From Oscillospiraceae bacterium (GTDB taxonomy: Bacteria; Bacillota; Clostridia; Oscillospirales; CAG-272): DNA of 64,000 nt. The notes beneath the pieces are model-generated. The model saw nothing but the letters and a program-made list of their open reading frames with translations, was not told where the DNA came from and made no database searches. Positions 1 through 9,640 of this stretch are shown one piece after another. Location: contig SVQY01000007.1 of assembly GCA_015065135.1 (NCBI GenBank), positions 1 to 64,000 on the forward strand, given 5' to 3'. The translations under genes and the position numbers were made by a program. Position 1 is the first letter of the stretch. Every line of letters starts with the position of its first letter.

Positions 1-11
1 TTCATATTTAT

Positions 12-935
12 TTACTTAACAAATTTTCTTCTCGCATCGCAGAGTGCGGTAATAAAGTCCTTATCCAGCTTGGTGAGCTTATATCCTTTATGATAGATGA
101 GAACATCCCTATATACCTTTTTATTGCCCTCGCACACACGCTGAACAAGATTATATCTGTCAAGTATCTGCTGTGAGGCAGGCGATACCCACATAAATGT
201 TTTTGGATTTTCCGAAAGAAGATCAAACTGACTTGCTCTCTCGAATACAAATATTCTTTGATCCACTTTGTCGGGAAGCTCCTCGCGGAACACCTTAGAC
301 ATAGATAGTGTGGGAACGTAAGGATCTGCGTGCGCTATCTCTATATAATCGGAAAGATCCTCGTAAGTGATCGTCTCCTTCTCCGCGAGAGGATTATCCC
401 GGCTCATGATAAGAACGTAGGAGAACTCAGCCACAAGCTCGTAAGAAAGCCCTTTTTCCTCAAGCATATCCTTGTAGTATTTATCATAATTGTCCGAATA
501 ACGAATAATACCGAGCTTGTATTCGTTTTCAAGAAGCTTTTTTATGGTCTTTTTGGAGTTGGTTTCCTTGTAATATATTTCTACGGGAGTATCTCCGATG
601 TTTTTTGAAAATTCCGCCATTGCGGCAGAGATATAGCACGCGCGTGGAACGGATATTGAAAACTTACGCTTTTTATGCGAGCCGTCACGGTAGGACTGTT
701 CGATTTTTTCAATACGTAGAAGAATGTCACGCGCATAGTCCATAAACTCCTCGCCATCGGGAGTCAGAACCATTCCCTTTGCGCTTCGTTGGAATATGGT
801 AATTCCAAGATCGGCTTCGAGCTCTTTTATAGATCGACTGATATTCGGTTGTGCGATCATCAGCGTTTCCGCTGCTTTATTCAGCGAGCCGAGTTTTGCA
901 ACCTCGACCGCGTATTTCACATGTAGAATATTCAT
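12..935 (-). CDS. LysR family transcriptional regulator
   Basis: 307 aa; N-terminal LysR HTH (MNILHVKYAVEVAKLGSLNKAAETLMIAQPNISRSIKELEADLG) and substrate-binding C-terminus. Confidence 0.9.
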   Translation of the reverse strand: MNILHVKYAVEVAKLGSLNKAAETLMIAQPNISRSIKELEADLGITIFQRSAKGMVLTPDGEEFMDYARDILLRIEKIEQSYRDGSHKKRKFSISVPRACYISAAMAEFSKNIGDTPVEIYYKETNSKKTIKKLLENEYKLGIIRYSDNYDKYYKDMLEEKGLSYELVAEFSYVLIMSRDNPLAEKETITYEDLSDYIEIAHADPYVPTLSMSKVFREELPDKVDQRIFVFERASQFDLLSENPKTFMWVSPASQQILDRYNLVQRVCEGNKKVYRDVLIYHKGYKLTKLDKDFITALCDARRKFVK

Positions 936-1042
936 ATACAGGTCCTCCTCTCATTGCACTGCTTACACATTTGTTTTATTATATCACAAAACTGTGAATA
1001 ATTCAAGGCGCTTCTTTTACCTTGATATGCGCCAAATAAATA

Positions 1043-1066
1043 TCCCCCCGCGTAGCGGGGGGTATT
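1043..1066. repeat. Palindrome at the tnpA 3' side (possible IS200 RE hairpin or terminator)
   Basis: ccccccgcgtagcggggggtatttc just downstream of tnpA. Confidence 0.5.
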
Positions 1067-1141
1067 TCATTTTCGGGCATAGCCCTCACGTCACTGGCAG
1101 CGCACAAGTGCGCGTTCGAGGACCTGCCAGTCTCGCATGGA

Positions 1142-1612
1142 TTACTTACTACCCATAAATGGGTCCCGTGGGTCGAACATTGCTAACTGGTCACTTTCTC
1201 TATCGTGCTTTAGTTGTTGCGCTATGTATTCCTTTATTGCTTTCGTGTTCTTCCCCACGGTATCAACGTAATATCCCTTACACCAAAATTCGCGGTTTCG
1301 GTATGCAAACTTCATATTTCCCCATCTCTGGAAAATTTGCATCGCACTTTTTCCTTTCAGGTATCCCATAAAACCCGAAACGCTCATTTTGGGCGGGATA
1401 TGAACGAGCATATGTACGTGATCCGGGCACACCTCTCCCCCTTCTATGATCACTCCTTTCCATTCGCATAATTTTCTCAATATCTCTCGTATTTCTGCTC
1501 GGTTGCCGCCAAAAAATGCTTTTCGTCTGCATTTTGGCGCAAACACAATATGGTACTTGCAATTCCATGTTGTATGTGCTAAACTATTTGTGTCTGTGGA
1601 AACTTCTTTCAT
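1142..1612 (-). mobile_element. tnpA: IS200/IS605 family transposase TnpA (Y1 HUH)
   Basis: 156 aa with HVHMLVHIPPKMSVSGFMGYLKGKSA (HUH) and GYYVDTVGKNTKAIKEYIAQQ (Y1 region); no tnpB nearby. Confidence 0.93.
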
Positions 1613-1620
1613 AGATAAAT

Positions 1621-1680
1621 CCTCCGTTGTGTTTTTTTAGTTCTGACTGGCAGGTCGAACTCATTATATCACAACGGAGG
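1621..1680 (-). promoter_or_regulatory. RBS-sequestering inverted repeat in the tnpA leader
   Basis: Perfect 11-bp inverted repeat cctccgttgtg (1621-1631) / cacaacggagg (1670-1680); the proximal arm contains the GGAGG Shine-Dalgarno of tnpA. Confidence 0.7.
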
Positions 1681-1762
1681 ATTTCCTGCTCATCGGTTAA
1701 CCTCTACTGAACCACGCGAAGCGTGAGGCGACATATCGCGTGGTTTTCGTTTTACAATAAAG

Positions 1763-1789
1763 AAAAAACGCCCACGTGGGCGTTTTTTT
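1763..1789 (-). terminator. Rho-independent terminator
   Basis: aaaaaacgcccacgtgggcgttttttt just 3' of the serine hydrolase gene. Confidence 0.8.
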
Positions 1790-1792
1790 CTG

Positions 1793-2953
1793 TCAATATG
1801 TCAGGCTCGGCGCATTGTCGGGCTTTTCGAGCGGGACTTCAATTTTTTCACCAAGCAGGTCGGCACGTATGGTCTTGTAGAGCCAGGAGCGCAGGTGTCG
1901 GTTGGGCGCTCCTAACACGTGCTGCGCATAATAGAAGGTGACGTTATTCACCGGATCCACCGAGGCGTATGCACCTGCGGCGCCGCCCCATCCGAAATCC
2001 GTGCGCTCCCGATTCTCCGGGTCCAACGCGCGCATACCGAGACCGTAGCCGCCACCGCGGGACGCCGCGTTGAACATAGCACGTTGCTGCTCGGTGAGGT
2101 GATCCTGTGCCATCAGCGCGACCGTCTCCTTTTTCAGGATCACGTCGCCGACGCGCATGGCCTCCAGAAACTTGATGAAGTCCTCCACCGTGGAGATGCA
2201 GCCGCCACCGCCGCCCGCGTAGTCCTTTTTTAAATGGCACCAGAAGCGCCATGCGAGCGAAAACTCGCCCGTTTCCTTATTGTATCGGTATTGCTTTGCA
2301 AAGCCCTCCCAATCCTCAAGGGGATGCAGGAAGGTGGAATGCGCCATACCGAGCGGATCAAAAATATGCGCCTTTACATAGTTTTCAAATTTTTCGCCGG
2401 AAAGCACCTCGATAAGGGCGCCCAGCACGTCATGGGAAAGGCCGTATTTCCAGCCCTCGCCCGGTTCAAACTCCAGGGGTGTCCTTGCAAACATATTAAC
2501 CGTCTCCACCGTGGGGCAGTTGTTGCCCGGGATGCTGTAGTACGCCTCCAGCTCGGGGGTGTGCATACTGTAGCCCATGCCCGAGGTCATTCGGAAAAGA
2601 TCCTTGATCTTGATGGAATTTTTCGCTTTTTCGATACCGTTTTCTGTTTTTACGGTCATTTCACGAAAAGCGGGCAGGTAATCGGCCAGATCGTCCTCCA
2701 GCGAAAACATCCCCTTTTCCCACAGCTGCATCGCCGCCGCGCAGGTGATCAGCTTGGAGCAGGAATACACGTGATATTTCTCCTTGCCCTGCACGGGGAT
2801 CTTGTTTTCAAGGTCAGCATATCCCCCCATATGCCGCAGAATGCATTCCCCGTCCTTATAAACGATCAGGTCGAAGCCGGGAATACCCATGTCCAGAAAA
2901 TGTTGGCACAGTGCTTTCGTTTGTTCAAACATAGGATCACCTCCGACACTCAT
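1793..2953 (-). CDS. Serine hydrolase, beta-lactamase/class C-like family
   Basis: YSCSKLITCAAAMQLWEKG (SxxK) and YGLSHDVLG (YxLS-type) motifs; start may be the internal MFEQT. Confidence 0.85.
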   Translation of the reverse strand: MSVGGDPMFEQTKALCQHFLDMGIPGFDLIVYKDGECILRHMGGYADLENKIPVQGKEKYHVYSCSKLITCAAAMQLWEKGMFSLEDDLADYLPAFREMTVKTENGIEKAKNSIKIKDLFRMTSGMGYSMHTPELEAYYSIPGNNCPTVETVNMFARTPLEFEPGEGWKYGLSHDVLGALIEVLSGEKFENYVKAHIFDPLGMAHSTFLHPLEDWEGFAKQYRYNKETGEFSLAWRFWCHLKKDYAGGGGGCISTVEDFIKFLEAMRVGDVILKKETVALMAQDHLTEQQRAMFNAASRGGGYGLGMRALDPENRERTDFGWGGAAGAYASVDPVNNVTFYYAQHVLGAPNRHLRSWLYKTIRADLLGEKIEVPLEKPDNAPSLTY

Positions 2954-3009
2954 TATAAATCAAAACGTTTCTAAAGTCAATATGCATCTAAAGCTTAGAC
3001 GATTACGCC

Positions 3010-3036
3010 AAAAGGCACCCCGTGGGTGCCTTTTGC
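3010..3036. terminator. Hairpin with T-rich tail
   Basis: aaaaggcaccccgtgggtgccttttgc. Confidence 0.5.
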
Positions 3037-3217
3037 TTTGTCAGATCTATTCTATTTCATCGGGATCGGGCAAGAAGAAAATTCGGCACGGGTAACCCGT
3101 TTAGTCGCCTGACGGTATGAGTTTACCATCATCGCGGCTTGACTTCTTGGATGAGAAGTCGGCTTGAGCCAACCCTTGACCGTCTGTCGATTCGGGCACA
3201 AAAGTATCTTGTCACCG

Positions 3218-3976
3218 TCACCGCCGATCGGTCAGTTCAATGCCCACGGGACAGTGATCGCTGCCCATGATCTCACCAAGGATAAAGCTATCCTTGACCA
3301 TGGGAAACAGGCGCTCGGAGACCACAAAATAGTCGATCCGCCACCCTACATTCTTTTCCCTCGCCTTCATCATATAGCTCCACCAGGAATATGCCACCGT
3401 TTCCGGATATAAGGTGCGGAACGTGTCGAGAAAACCGCAGTTCAGAAGCTCTGAAAACTTGCCGCGCTCCTCATCCGAAAAGCCCGCGCTATGGTGGTTG
3501 CTCTGGGGGTTTTTGAGGTCGATGGGCGCGTGCGCCACGTTCAGGTCTCCGCAGTACACCACAGGCTTGTGGCGATCCAGCTCCTGAATATATCCGCGCA
3601 ACGCATCCTCCCAAGCCATTCGATAGGAAAGACGCGCCAGCTCACGCTGGGCATTGGGTGTGTAGACACAAAGCAGATAAAAATCCTCGTATTCCAGCGT
3701 AATGGCGCGCCCCTCGGTATCATGCTCCGGGATGCCGATGCCATAGCGCACCGAAAGCGGCTCGCGCTTTGTGAAAACGGCCGTGCCGGAATAGCCCTTC
3801 TTCTCGGCGCTGTACCAATACTGATGATAGCCCTCCGGGCAGAATTCCGCCTGCCCCGGCTGCATTTTTGTTTCCTGAATGCAGAAGATATCCGCATCCG
3901 CAGCAGAGAAAAATTCCGCAAAGCCCTTGCCAAGGCAAGCGCGAAATCCGTTCACGTTCCAAGAAATTAGCTTCAT
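3218..3976 (-). CDS. xth: Exodeoxyribonuclease III (Xth/ExoA family)
   Basis: MKLISWNVNGFRACLGKGF, IQETKMQPGQ, GDLNVAH, WRIDYFVVS, GSDHCPVGIEL motifs. Confidence 0.95.
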   Translation of the reverse strand: MKLISWNVNGFRACLGKGFAEFFSAADADIFCIQETKMQPGQAEFCPEGYHQYWYSAEKKGYSGTAVFTKREPLSVRYGIGIPEHDTEGRAITLEYEDFYLLCVYTPNAQRELARLSYRMAWEDALRGYIQELDRHKPVVYCGDLNVAHAPIDLKNPQSNHHSAGFSDEERGKFSELLNCGFLDTFRTLYPETVAYSWWSYMMKAREKNVGWRIDYFVVSERLFPMVKDSFILGEIMGSDHCPVGIELTDRR

Positions 3977-4043
3977 AACGGTCTCCTTCTTATCACTTTC
4001 GCATTGTTTATATTATACCATACGACCTCATATTTCGCAATAG

Positions 4044-4083
4044 AAAAAAGCCGCCGCTGCGAAATGCAGCGGCGGCTTTTTTT
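4044..4083 (-). terminator. Rho-independent terminator of the polysaccharide operon
   Basis: aaaaaagccgccgctgcgaaatgcagcggcggcttttttt. Confidence 0.85.
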
Positions 4084-5029
4084 ATTTCTCACCCTCTTGA
4101 TGGTAGTGCACTTCTTCACGCACCACATATTGCGGAGAATTATTGATACACATATAAATGCGTCCAACATACTCGCCAATCAGTCCAAGCATTACCAGAG
4201 TAATACCACCCAATATCAAAACAATGCCGATCAAGGAGCTCCAACCCTCCGGCGCTTGATTGGAAACGAAGTACATTACGATAACGTAAATGAGATACAA
4301 AGCGCCTACTATTGCGGAAAAGATACCGGCATGCGAGGCTACACGCAAGGGCTTGACAGAAAACGATGTAAAGCCATTCACCCACAAACTGATCAGCTTT
4401 TTCAGTGTATAACCGGAAGCACCATTTGCACGCTCACGGTGATTGATCTCCACATTGGCAATACGTTTGGTAGAACGCAGCACCAACCCGATCACATAAG
4501 GAAAAGAACCTTGATAGTTCTTGATCTCATCAATCACATATCGACGGGCTGCAAAATAACTGGAAATGAACAGATCCTTCGGTTTGCCCAGCATCGTCTC
4601 AGTCATCTTGGCGTTGACTTTGCTGCCCCAATTGCGAAAACCGGAATGCTTTTTCTGCGCATATTTGGCGTATACCACATCAAAGCCTTCCTCGATCTTA
4701 TCCAAAAGCTTACCCACCTCGGAAGCAGGCGTCTGTCCGTCATCGTCCAAGCTGACCACAATATCACCCTTAGCATAGCGATATCCTGCCATCAAGGCGG
4801 CGTGCTGGCCAAAATTTTTGGCCATATCTACACCAACAATATCTTCTCCCTCGTTTGCCAATTGGCGGATCACCTCAAACGTATTATCAGGCGAGCAATC
4901 ATTGATCAAAACGATTTCGTGTGTATATCGATCACTCAGCGTCATCATCGCTTCACGGATCTCTTCCACAACGGCAGGAAGCGTTTCCGCAGATCGATAG
5001 CACGGGATCACAAAGCTTATTTTTTTCAT
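4082..5029 (-). CDS. Glycosyltransferase family 2 (GtrB/DPM-like), two C-terminal TM helices
   Basis: SFVIPCYRSAETLPAVVEEI, DDDGQTPASEV; C-terminal TM pair. Confidence 0.92.
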   Translation of the reverse strand: MKKISFVIPCYRSAETLPAVVEEIREAMMTLSDRYTHEIVLINDCSPDNTFEVIRQLANEGEDIVGVDMAKNFGQHAALMAGYRYAKGDIVVSLDDDGQTPASEVGKLLDKIEEGFDVVYAKYAQKKHSGFRNWGSKVNAKMTETMLGKPKDLFISSYFAARRYVIDEIKNYQGSFPYVIGLVLRSTKRIANVEINHRERANGASGYTLKKLISLWVNGFTSFSVKPLRVASHAGIFSAIVGALYLIYVIVMYFVSNQAPEGWSSLIGIVLILGGITLVMLGLIGEYVGRIYMCINNSPQYVVREEVHYHQEGEK

Positions 5030-5559
5030 ACCGTCTCCTCCCGAATAATAGCCATTCTGGTTACATCGCAGAATTTTCCATCCACAAAAATATCATCCTT
5101 CAAAACGCCCTCGATCTCAAATCCCGCCTTTTCGTAGCTACGGATCGCACGCTGATTATCCGAAATAACACGAAGATACAGCTTGTGCAAGCCTAGCTCC
5201 TCGAAGGCAAAACGGATGGCCAGCTTAGCAGCATCGGTGCCGCATCCCTTACCAAGTGCTACATGCTCACCAATAAAAATGCCGTATTCTGCGTTTTTGT
5301 GCACGGGATCAATGCTTTGCATATACACCGAGCCGATCGGCATATCGTTTTCGCGCATATAAATGATAAATTGTGCTACTTTTCCGGTTTTGACCTTGGT
5401 CTCTAACCAATTCAGATGTTCGGCAGGTGTAATATCCTGTCTATAAATAAAATATTGCTTGACTGCCTCGCTATTTCGCCAACGCAGCACCATTTCGGTG
5501 TCCGCCTCAGTGATCGGACGCAAATAGATGTTTTCGGTATATAACTCCATTATGCTCAC
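5026..5559 (-). CDS. GNAT family N-acetyltransferase (RimJ/RimL-like)
   Basis: IYLRPITEADTEMVLRWRNSEAV... LGLHKLYLRVISDNQRAIRSYEKAGFEIEG. Confidence 0.9.
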   Translation of the reverse strand: MSIMELYTENIYLRPITEADTEMVLRWRNSEAVKQYFIYRQDITPAEHLNWLETKVKTGKVAQFIIYMRENDMPIGSVYMQSIDPVHKNAEYGIFIGEHVALGKGCGTDAAKLAIRFAFEELGLHKLYLRVISDNQRAIRSYEKAGFEIEGVLKDDIFVDGKFCDVTRMAIIREETV

Positions 5560-6686
5560 ACCTCAAAAAAAGCTTTGACCGCTTCGCAGATCTGTGCCAC
5601 ATCTGCAGCGCTGATGCCATAATACATCGGCAGTCGCACCAAACGATCGCTTTCTGCGGTAGTGTACTGATCTACTCCATCAAAACGACCAAATTTGAGG
5701 CCAGCCGGTGCACTATGCAAGGGTACGTAATGGAACACCGCCATAACTCCCTTCTCTTTCAAAAAGCGGATCAGCGCGGTGCGCTCCTCGAGATCTTTAC
5801 ACTTGAGGTAGAACATATGTGCGTTATGCACGCAGTCCGCAGGAATGGTCGGCAGCGTGACCTTGCCCGCCTTCTCCAGGGGAGCAAATGCCTCGTGATA
5901 GGCATTCCAGGTGGCCAGACGGTCGTTGTTGATCTCATCCGCCTTCTCCAGCTGCGCCCACAGGTAAGCAGCATTCATATCGCTGGGCAGATAGCTATCG
6001 CCAAAATCCACCCAGGTGTATTTATCCACCTGACCGCGGAAAAACTTAGCGCGGTTGGTGCCCTTTTCGCGCAAAATCTCGGCGCGCTCATTATAGGCAG
6101 GATCGTTGATGACCAATGCTCCGCCCTCGCCCATAGAATAGTTTTTCGTCTCGTGGAAGGAATAGCATCCAAAATCACCGATAGTGCCGAGCGGACGGCC
6201 CTTATAGGTGCTCATCACGCCCTGCGCGGCATCCTCCACGACCTTCAGACCGTGCTTTTTGGCGATGGCCATGATGGTATCCATCTCACAAGCCACGCCC
6301 GCATAGTGCACCGGCACGATCACCCTGGTCTTTTCGGTAATAGCTGCCTCAATCTTTGTCTCGTCAATGTTCATCGTATCGGGGCGAACGTCAACGAACA
6401 CCAGCGTTGCGCCGGCCAGCACAAAGGCAGTCGCCGTGCTGGAAAAGGTAAAGCTGGGCAGGATCACCTCGTCACCGGGCTTCAGATCACACATCAAAGC
6501 AGCCATATCCAGTGCGGTGGTGCCGCTAGTGGTCAGCAGGACCTTCTGCGCACCAAAGCGCTCCTCAAACCATTGATTGCAGCGTTTGGTAAACTGACCG
6601 TCGCCACAGATCTTGTGCGCGTCGATCGCTTGCTTTACGTAATCAAGCTCGGTGCCCACGTACGGGGGAATATTAAAATAGATCAT
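5556..6686 (-). CDS. rffA: dTDP-4-amino-4,6-dideoxygalactose transaminase (RffA/WecE-like, DegT/DnrJ/EryC1 family)
   Basis: IPPYVGTELDYVKQAI, TTSGTTALDMAALM, FGCYSFHETKNYSMGEGG (PLP lysine). Confidence 0.88.
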   Translation of the reverse strand: MIYFNIPPYVGTELDYVKQAIDAHKICGDGQFTKRCNQWFEERFGAQKVLLTTSGTTALDMAALMCDLKPGDEVILPSFTFSSTATAFVLAGATLVFVDVRPDTMNIDETKIEAAITEKTRVIVPVHYAGVACEMDTIMAIAKKHGLKVVEDAAQGVMSTYKGRPLGTIGDFGCYSFHETKNYSMGEGGALVINDPAYNERAEILREKGTNRAKFFRGQVDKYTWVDFGDSYLPSDMNAAYLWAQLEKADEINNDRLATWNAYHEAFAPLEKAGKVTLPTIPADCVHNAHMFYLKCKDLEERTALIRFLKEKGVMAVFHYVPLHSAPAGLKFGRFDGVDQYTTAESDRLVRLPMYYGISAADVAQICEAVKAFFEV

Positions 6687-6714
6687 TTTTCTTCCTTTCT
6701 ATCATCCGGACACT

Positions 6715-8475
6715 TTAAGATAATGGTGTGATCACGGCGTTGGATACATCCCAAAAGAAAACATATACCCAATATTCGCCGTCGCTGATCGGATATATCT
6801 CCGGCATACGATTCACAGTCCCGTTGGGTTCTTCCAAATAGTATGGGGCATTTATCCAGTTCTGTGCAAAAACATAACACCTGGCATTTATTTCATCCCA
6901 CACAATAACACTATCTTCTCTGACATCCAAATACAGTTGGGGTAAATCGTCCCCTTCTGAAATATTTACAAAATCAACCTGTATATCATACAATGCGGCA
7001 TATCGCTCCCAATATCCGTCATGTATAGCCAACAAATTTCTTGTTTGATAGATCGTGTTTGATTGTACACGCTGATTGTGACAGACCCGGATCGTGTCGG
7101 TCTCAAAAACACCTTCTATCATTTCAAGCCGCTGATAATCCTCGGCTTGTACACGCCCAACTACATTATTAAACGCCTGTTGTGGAATCAGAACGAGGCC
7201 TATACAAATGCAAATCAATGCCGCCCCTGCAAAACGCACTTTTTTCAAGGCATATTGAACAAGGCAACACAACAGCGCAATGATAATAATTGCTGCAGCA
7301 TATAAAAAATAACTAACCGGTAATGACGTGAACGACGATGAATTGACGGCTCCTTGATACATAGTAGAAACGGCATTCGGTAACGAAGGGAGAACCATAT
7401 ACACAAGGCACACGGCAATACCGATCAAATAAAGCCACCAGTTCTTCTTTTCGGTTTTTTGAGCCGCAAAGTAAAAGATAGAAACACCTGCACCAAGCAC
7501 AACGAAAAGCAAGCCGAGGCTTAACAGGCTTTGTGCATTCAGCAGTCCGCCATTGTACAGTTCCATCTGATATTGAGCAACATCGTTTAAACAGTAATAT
7601 CCCGGAATTGCGGACACAAACAAGGTTTTGATAATTTCAAAGGAACTGGAAAAAGATACGAAGCCAATCTGATTACCCGAATACGCCGTGGGAAAGAGTG
7701 CCGTCAAACCAAAATATAAAGCCACATAGGCCACGGCTGTAACAATATGCCAGACACAGGCCTTTACCATATTTAAGAAGGAAAGCCTTTCCTTGGTTTG
7801 ATAACATCGGTAAATATACACAAGTGGGAATAAGAACGAATAGACAATCAAAAATTCATATCCGCACATTGCCAGGAAAAACAAAATAGCTGAACAAGCA
7901 ACATTGCGTTTGGAATGCTTAGAATGATCCAAACAACTCATATAGCATAACAGCGAGCCTTGCAAAAAAAGCATTGGTATAGCAACCAAAGGCGTAAAAG
8001 CCGCAGGTGCCGCATGTTGAAAGGTAAGCGGCATTAAAACCACGAACAAAAATGCTGTCAGAAAAGAAAGCGTCTTATTTTTGCAAAGCCTATATAACAC
8101 ATACCCCAATAAAACGGCATTTACCACAATCAAAAAGGCACAGATGCATCTGTTGAAAAACATATTGTCGCTTAAAAAGCCTAAGTATCGCCAATCAGCT
8201 AAAAGCCCCAACAATCTTCCCTTTTCAAAGTGCACCTTTGTGTTTTCCCAAACAAGATGCCAAAAACCAATTTTACGATCAAAGCGATTCTGCAACTCAT
8301 CATTTAATGTCACGCCTTGACCTAGCATCGGCCATAATGCCGCAACCATAGCGATCAAAGCAAGAATATAAACGGCTCCTTTTATTGGTGTGATTTGCTT
8401 AATCTTTTCACGCACTTTTTTCCATTGAAGGGCAAAAAAAGACTCTCGTTTATCATTTGTTTTTTCTTCTGTCAT
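6715..8475 (-). CDS. Polytopic membrane protein, possible glucosyltransferase-domain (GtrC-like) protein
   Basis: 586 aa with many TM helices; position in glycan cluster. Confidence 0.55.
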   Translation of the reverse strand: MTEEKTNDKRESFFALQWKKVREKIKQITPIKGAVYILALIAMVAALWPMLGQGVTLNDELQNRFDRKIGFWHLVWENTKVHFEKGRLLGLLADWRYLGFLSDNMFFNRCICAFLIVVNAVLLGYVLYRLCKNKTLSFLTAFLFVVLMPLTFQHAAPAAFTPLVAIPMLFLQGSLLCYMSCLDHSKHSKRNVACSAILFFLAMCGYEFLIVYSFLFPLVYIYRCYQTKERLSFLNMVKACVWHIVTAVAYVALYFGLTALFPTAYSGNQIGFVSFSSSFEIIKTLFVSAIPGYYCLNDVAQYQMELYNGGLLNAQSLLSLGLLFVVLGAGVSIFYFAAQKTEKKNWWLYLIGIAVCLVYMVLPSLPNAVSTMYQGAVNSSSFTSLPVSYFLYAAAIIIIALLCCLVQYALKKVRFAGAALICICIGLVLIPQQAFNNVVGRVQAEDYQRLEMIEGVFETDTIRVCHNQRVQSNTIYQTRNLLAIHDGYWERYAALYDIQVDFVNISEGDDLPQLYLDVREDSVIVWDEINARCYVFAQNWINAPYYLEEPNGTVNRMPEIYPISDGEYWVYVFFWDVSNAVITPLS

Positions 8476-8495
8476 CTCGAATCTCCTTTGCTATA

Positions 8496-9617
8496 TCAAT
8501 GCTCTTTCGCTTTAGGATCCCTGCCCTTTAATGCCCACTTTTTACCTAACAAAATGTTGACATACGGAATCATCATAAGAACTTTCCATACACCAATACA
8601 GAACAATAGCGAAACAACCGAATAAAAGAACCAACACCAACCGTGCGCCTGCGCGCTTGCAGGTAATAAAAACGCTTGGGTATCTTGTAGTGTAGTAATT
8701 TTAAATAGACACAACAAAAGAGTTGCAATTTTAAATCCGATAAAATGGAAGAATAGCACACCAAGCGTTGAACTACCGACCACGCAGAAGGGCTTTGTGA
8801 TCTTAGGGCCAAGTCTGCCGATCAGCTCGGAAATACCAAAAACAAATAAAATACCACCAATCGGCACAAAAAACGTCATCCATACATTTGGATAGACACG
8901 GGAGGGATAATCAACCGTTGCGCCGCCCGCGACCTTGCCGCCAAGCCATTTTGCAACAAACATCCATAGCCCGGCAACAGCATAAATGGCATAACACCAT
9001 TTTTGCTTTCGAAGCCATTCCAAAGCATTGCATTTGCTCAGAAAAACACCCATACCAAAAAACACTTGGCCAATAAGTGCCATATCGAAGCAAAATGTTT
9101 GTCTATACCCGTTCTTTTGCAGATAATAACCAATAAGATATACGACAACCGTAGCAACCGCATAAACCGCAATGTGCGCCTTTTCGGTTGCTTTCCAGAT
9201 CAAACGCTGAATAATGAACACAAAGAAAAGTGCAATCAAGAACCATGCGGCACCCAGCATAGGGTCCGTGATACCGTGTATCAAAAAATTTTTGATACAC
9301 GTCAATATACTGACCGCGCCATCCTTGAATGTGATATCCGGGGAAAAAATGGCAATTATTGCACGTACACATCCGATCCCCACCACCATACTCAACAACG
9401 GCAACAATAACGTCCTGGCTTTATCAATAACAACACTTTCCAAATCTTTCTTCCAGATCTTGGAGGTGTATCCACTGATGAAGAAAAACGCCGCCATATG
9501 AAATTGATATATATAATGATTGAAAAGTCCCGTTGCGTGACCGACTACCACCAAAATAATGCAAATTGCCTTATATACATCGATCCATATGATCCGTTGC
9601 TTGGCTGCCTGTTCCAT
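8496..9617 (-). CDS. Acyltransferase family 3 (OafA/WecH-like) membrane protein
   Basis: RIIWIDVYKAICIILVVVGHATGLFNHYIYQFHMAAFFFISGY. Confidence 0.9.
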   Translation of the reverse strand: MEQAAKQRIIWIDVYKAICIILVVVGHATGLFNHYIYQFHMAAFFFISGYTSKIWKKDLESVVIDKARTLLLPLLSMVVGIGCVRAIIAIFSPDITFKDGAVSILTCIKNFLIHGITDPMLGAAWFLIALFFVFIIQRLIWKATEKAHIAVYAVATVVVYLIGYYLQKNGYRQTFCFDMALIGQVFFGMGVFLSKCNALEWLRKQKWCYAIYAVAGLWMFVAKWLGGKVAGGATVDYPSRVYPNVWMTFFVPIGGILFVFGISELIGRLGPKITKPFCVVGSSTLGVLFFHFIGFKIATLLLCLFKITTLQDTQAFLLPASAQAHGWCWFFYSVVSLLFCIGVWKVLMMIPYVNILLGKKWALKGRDPKAKEH

Positions 9618-9640
9618 AAAATCCTCTTATTCTCTCAATG

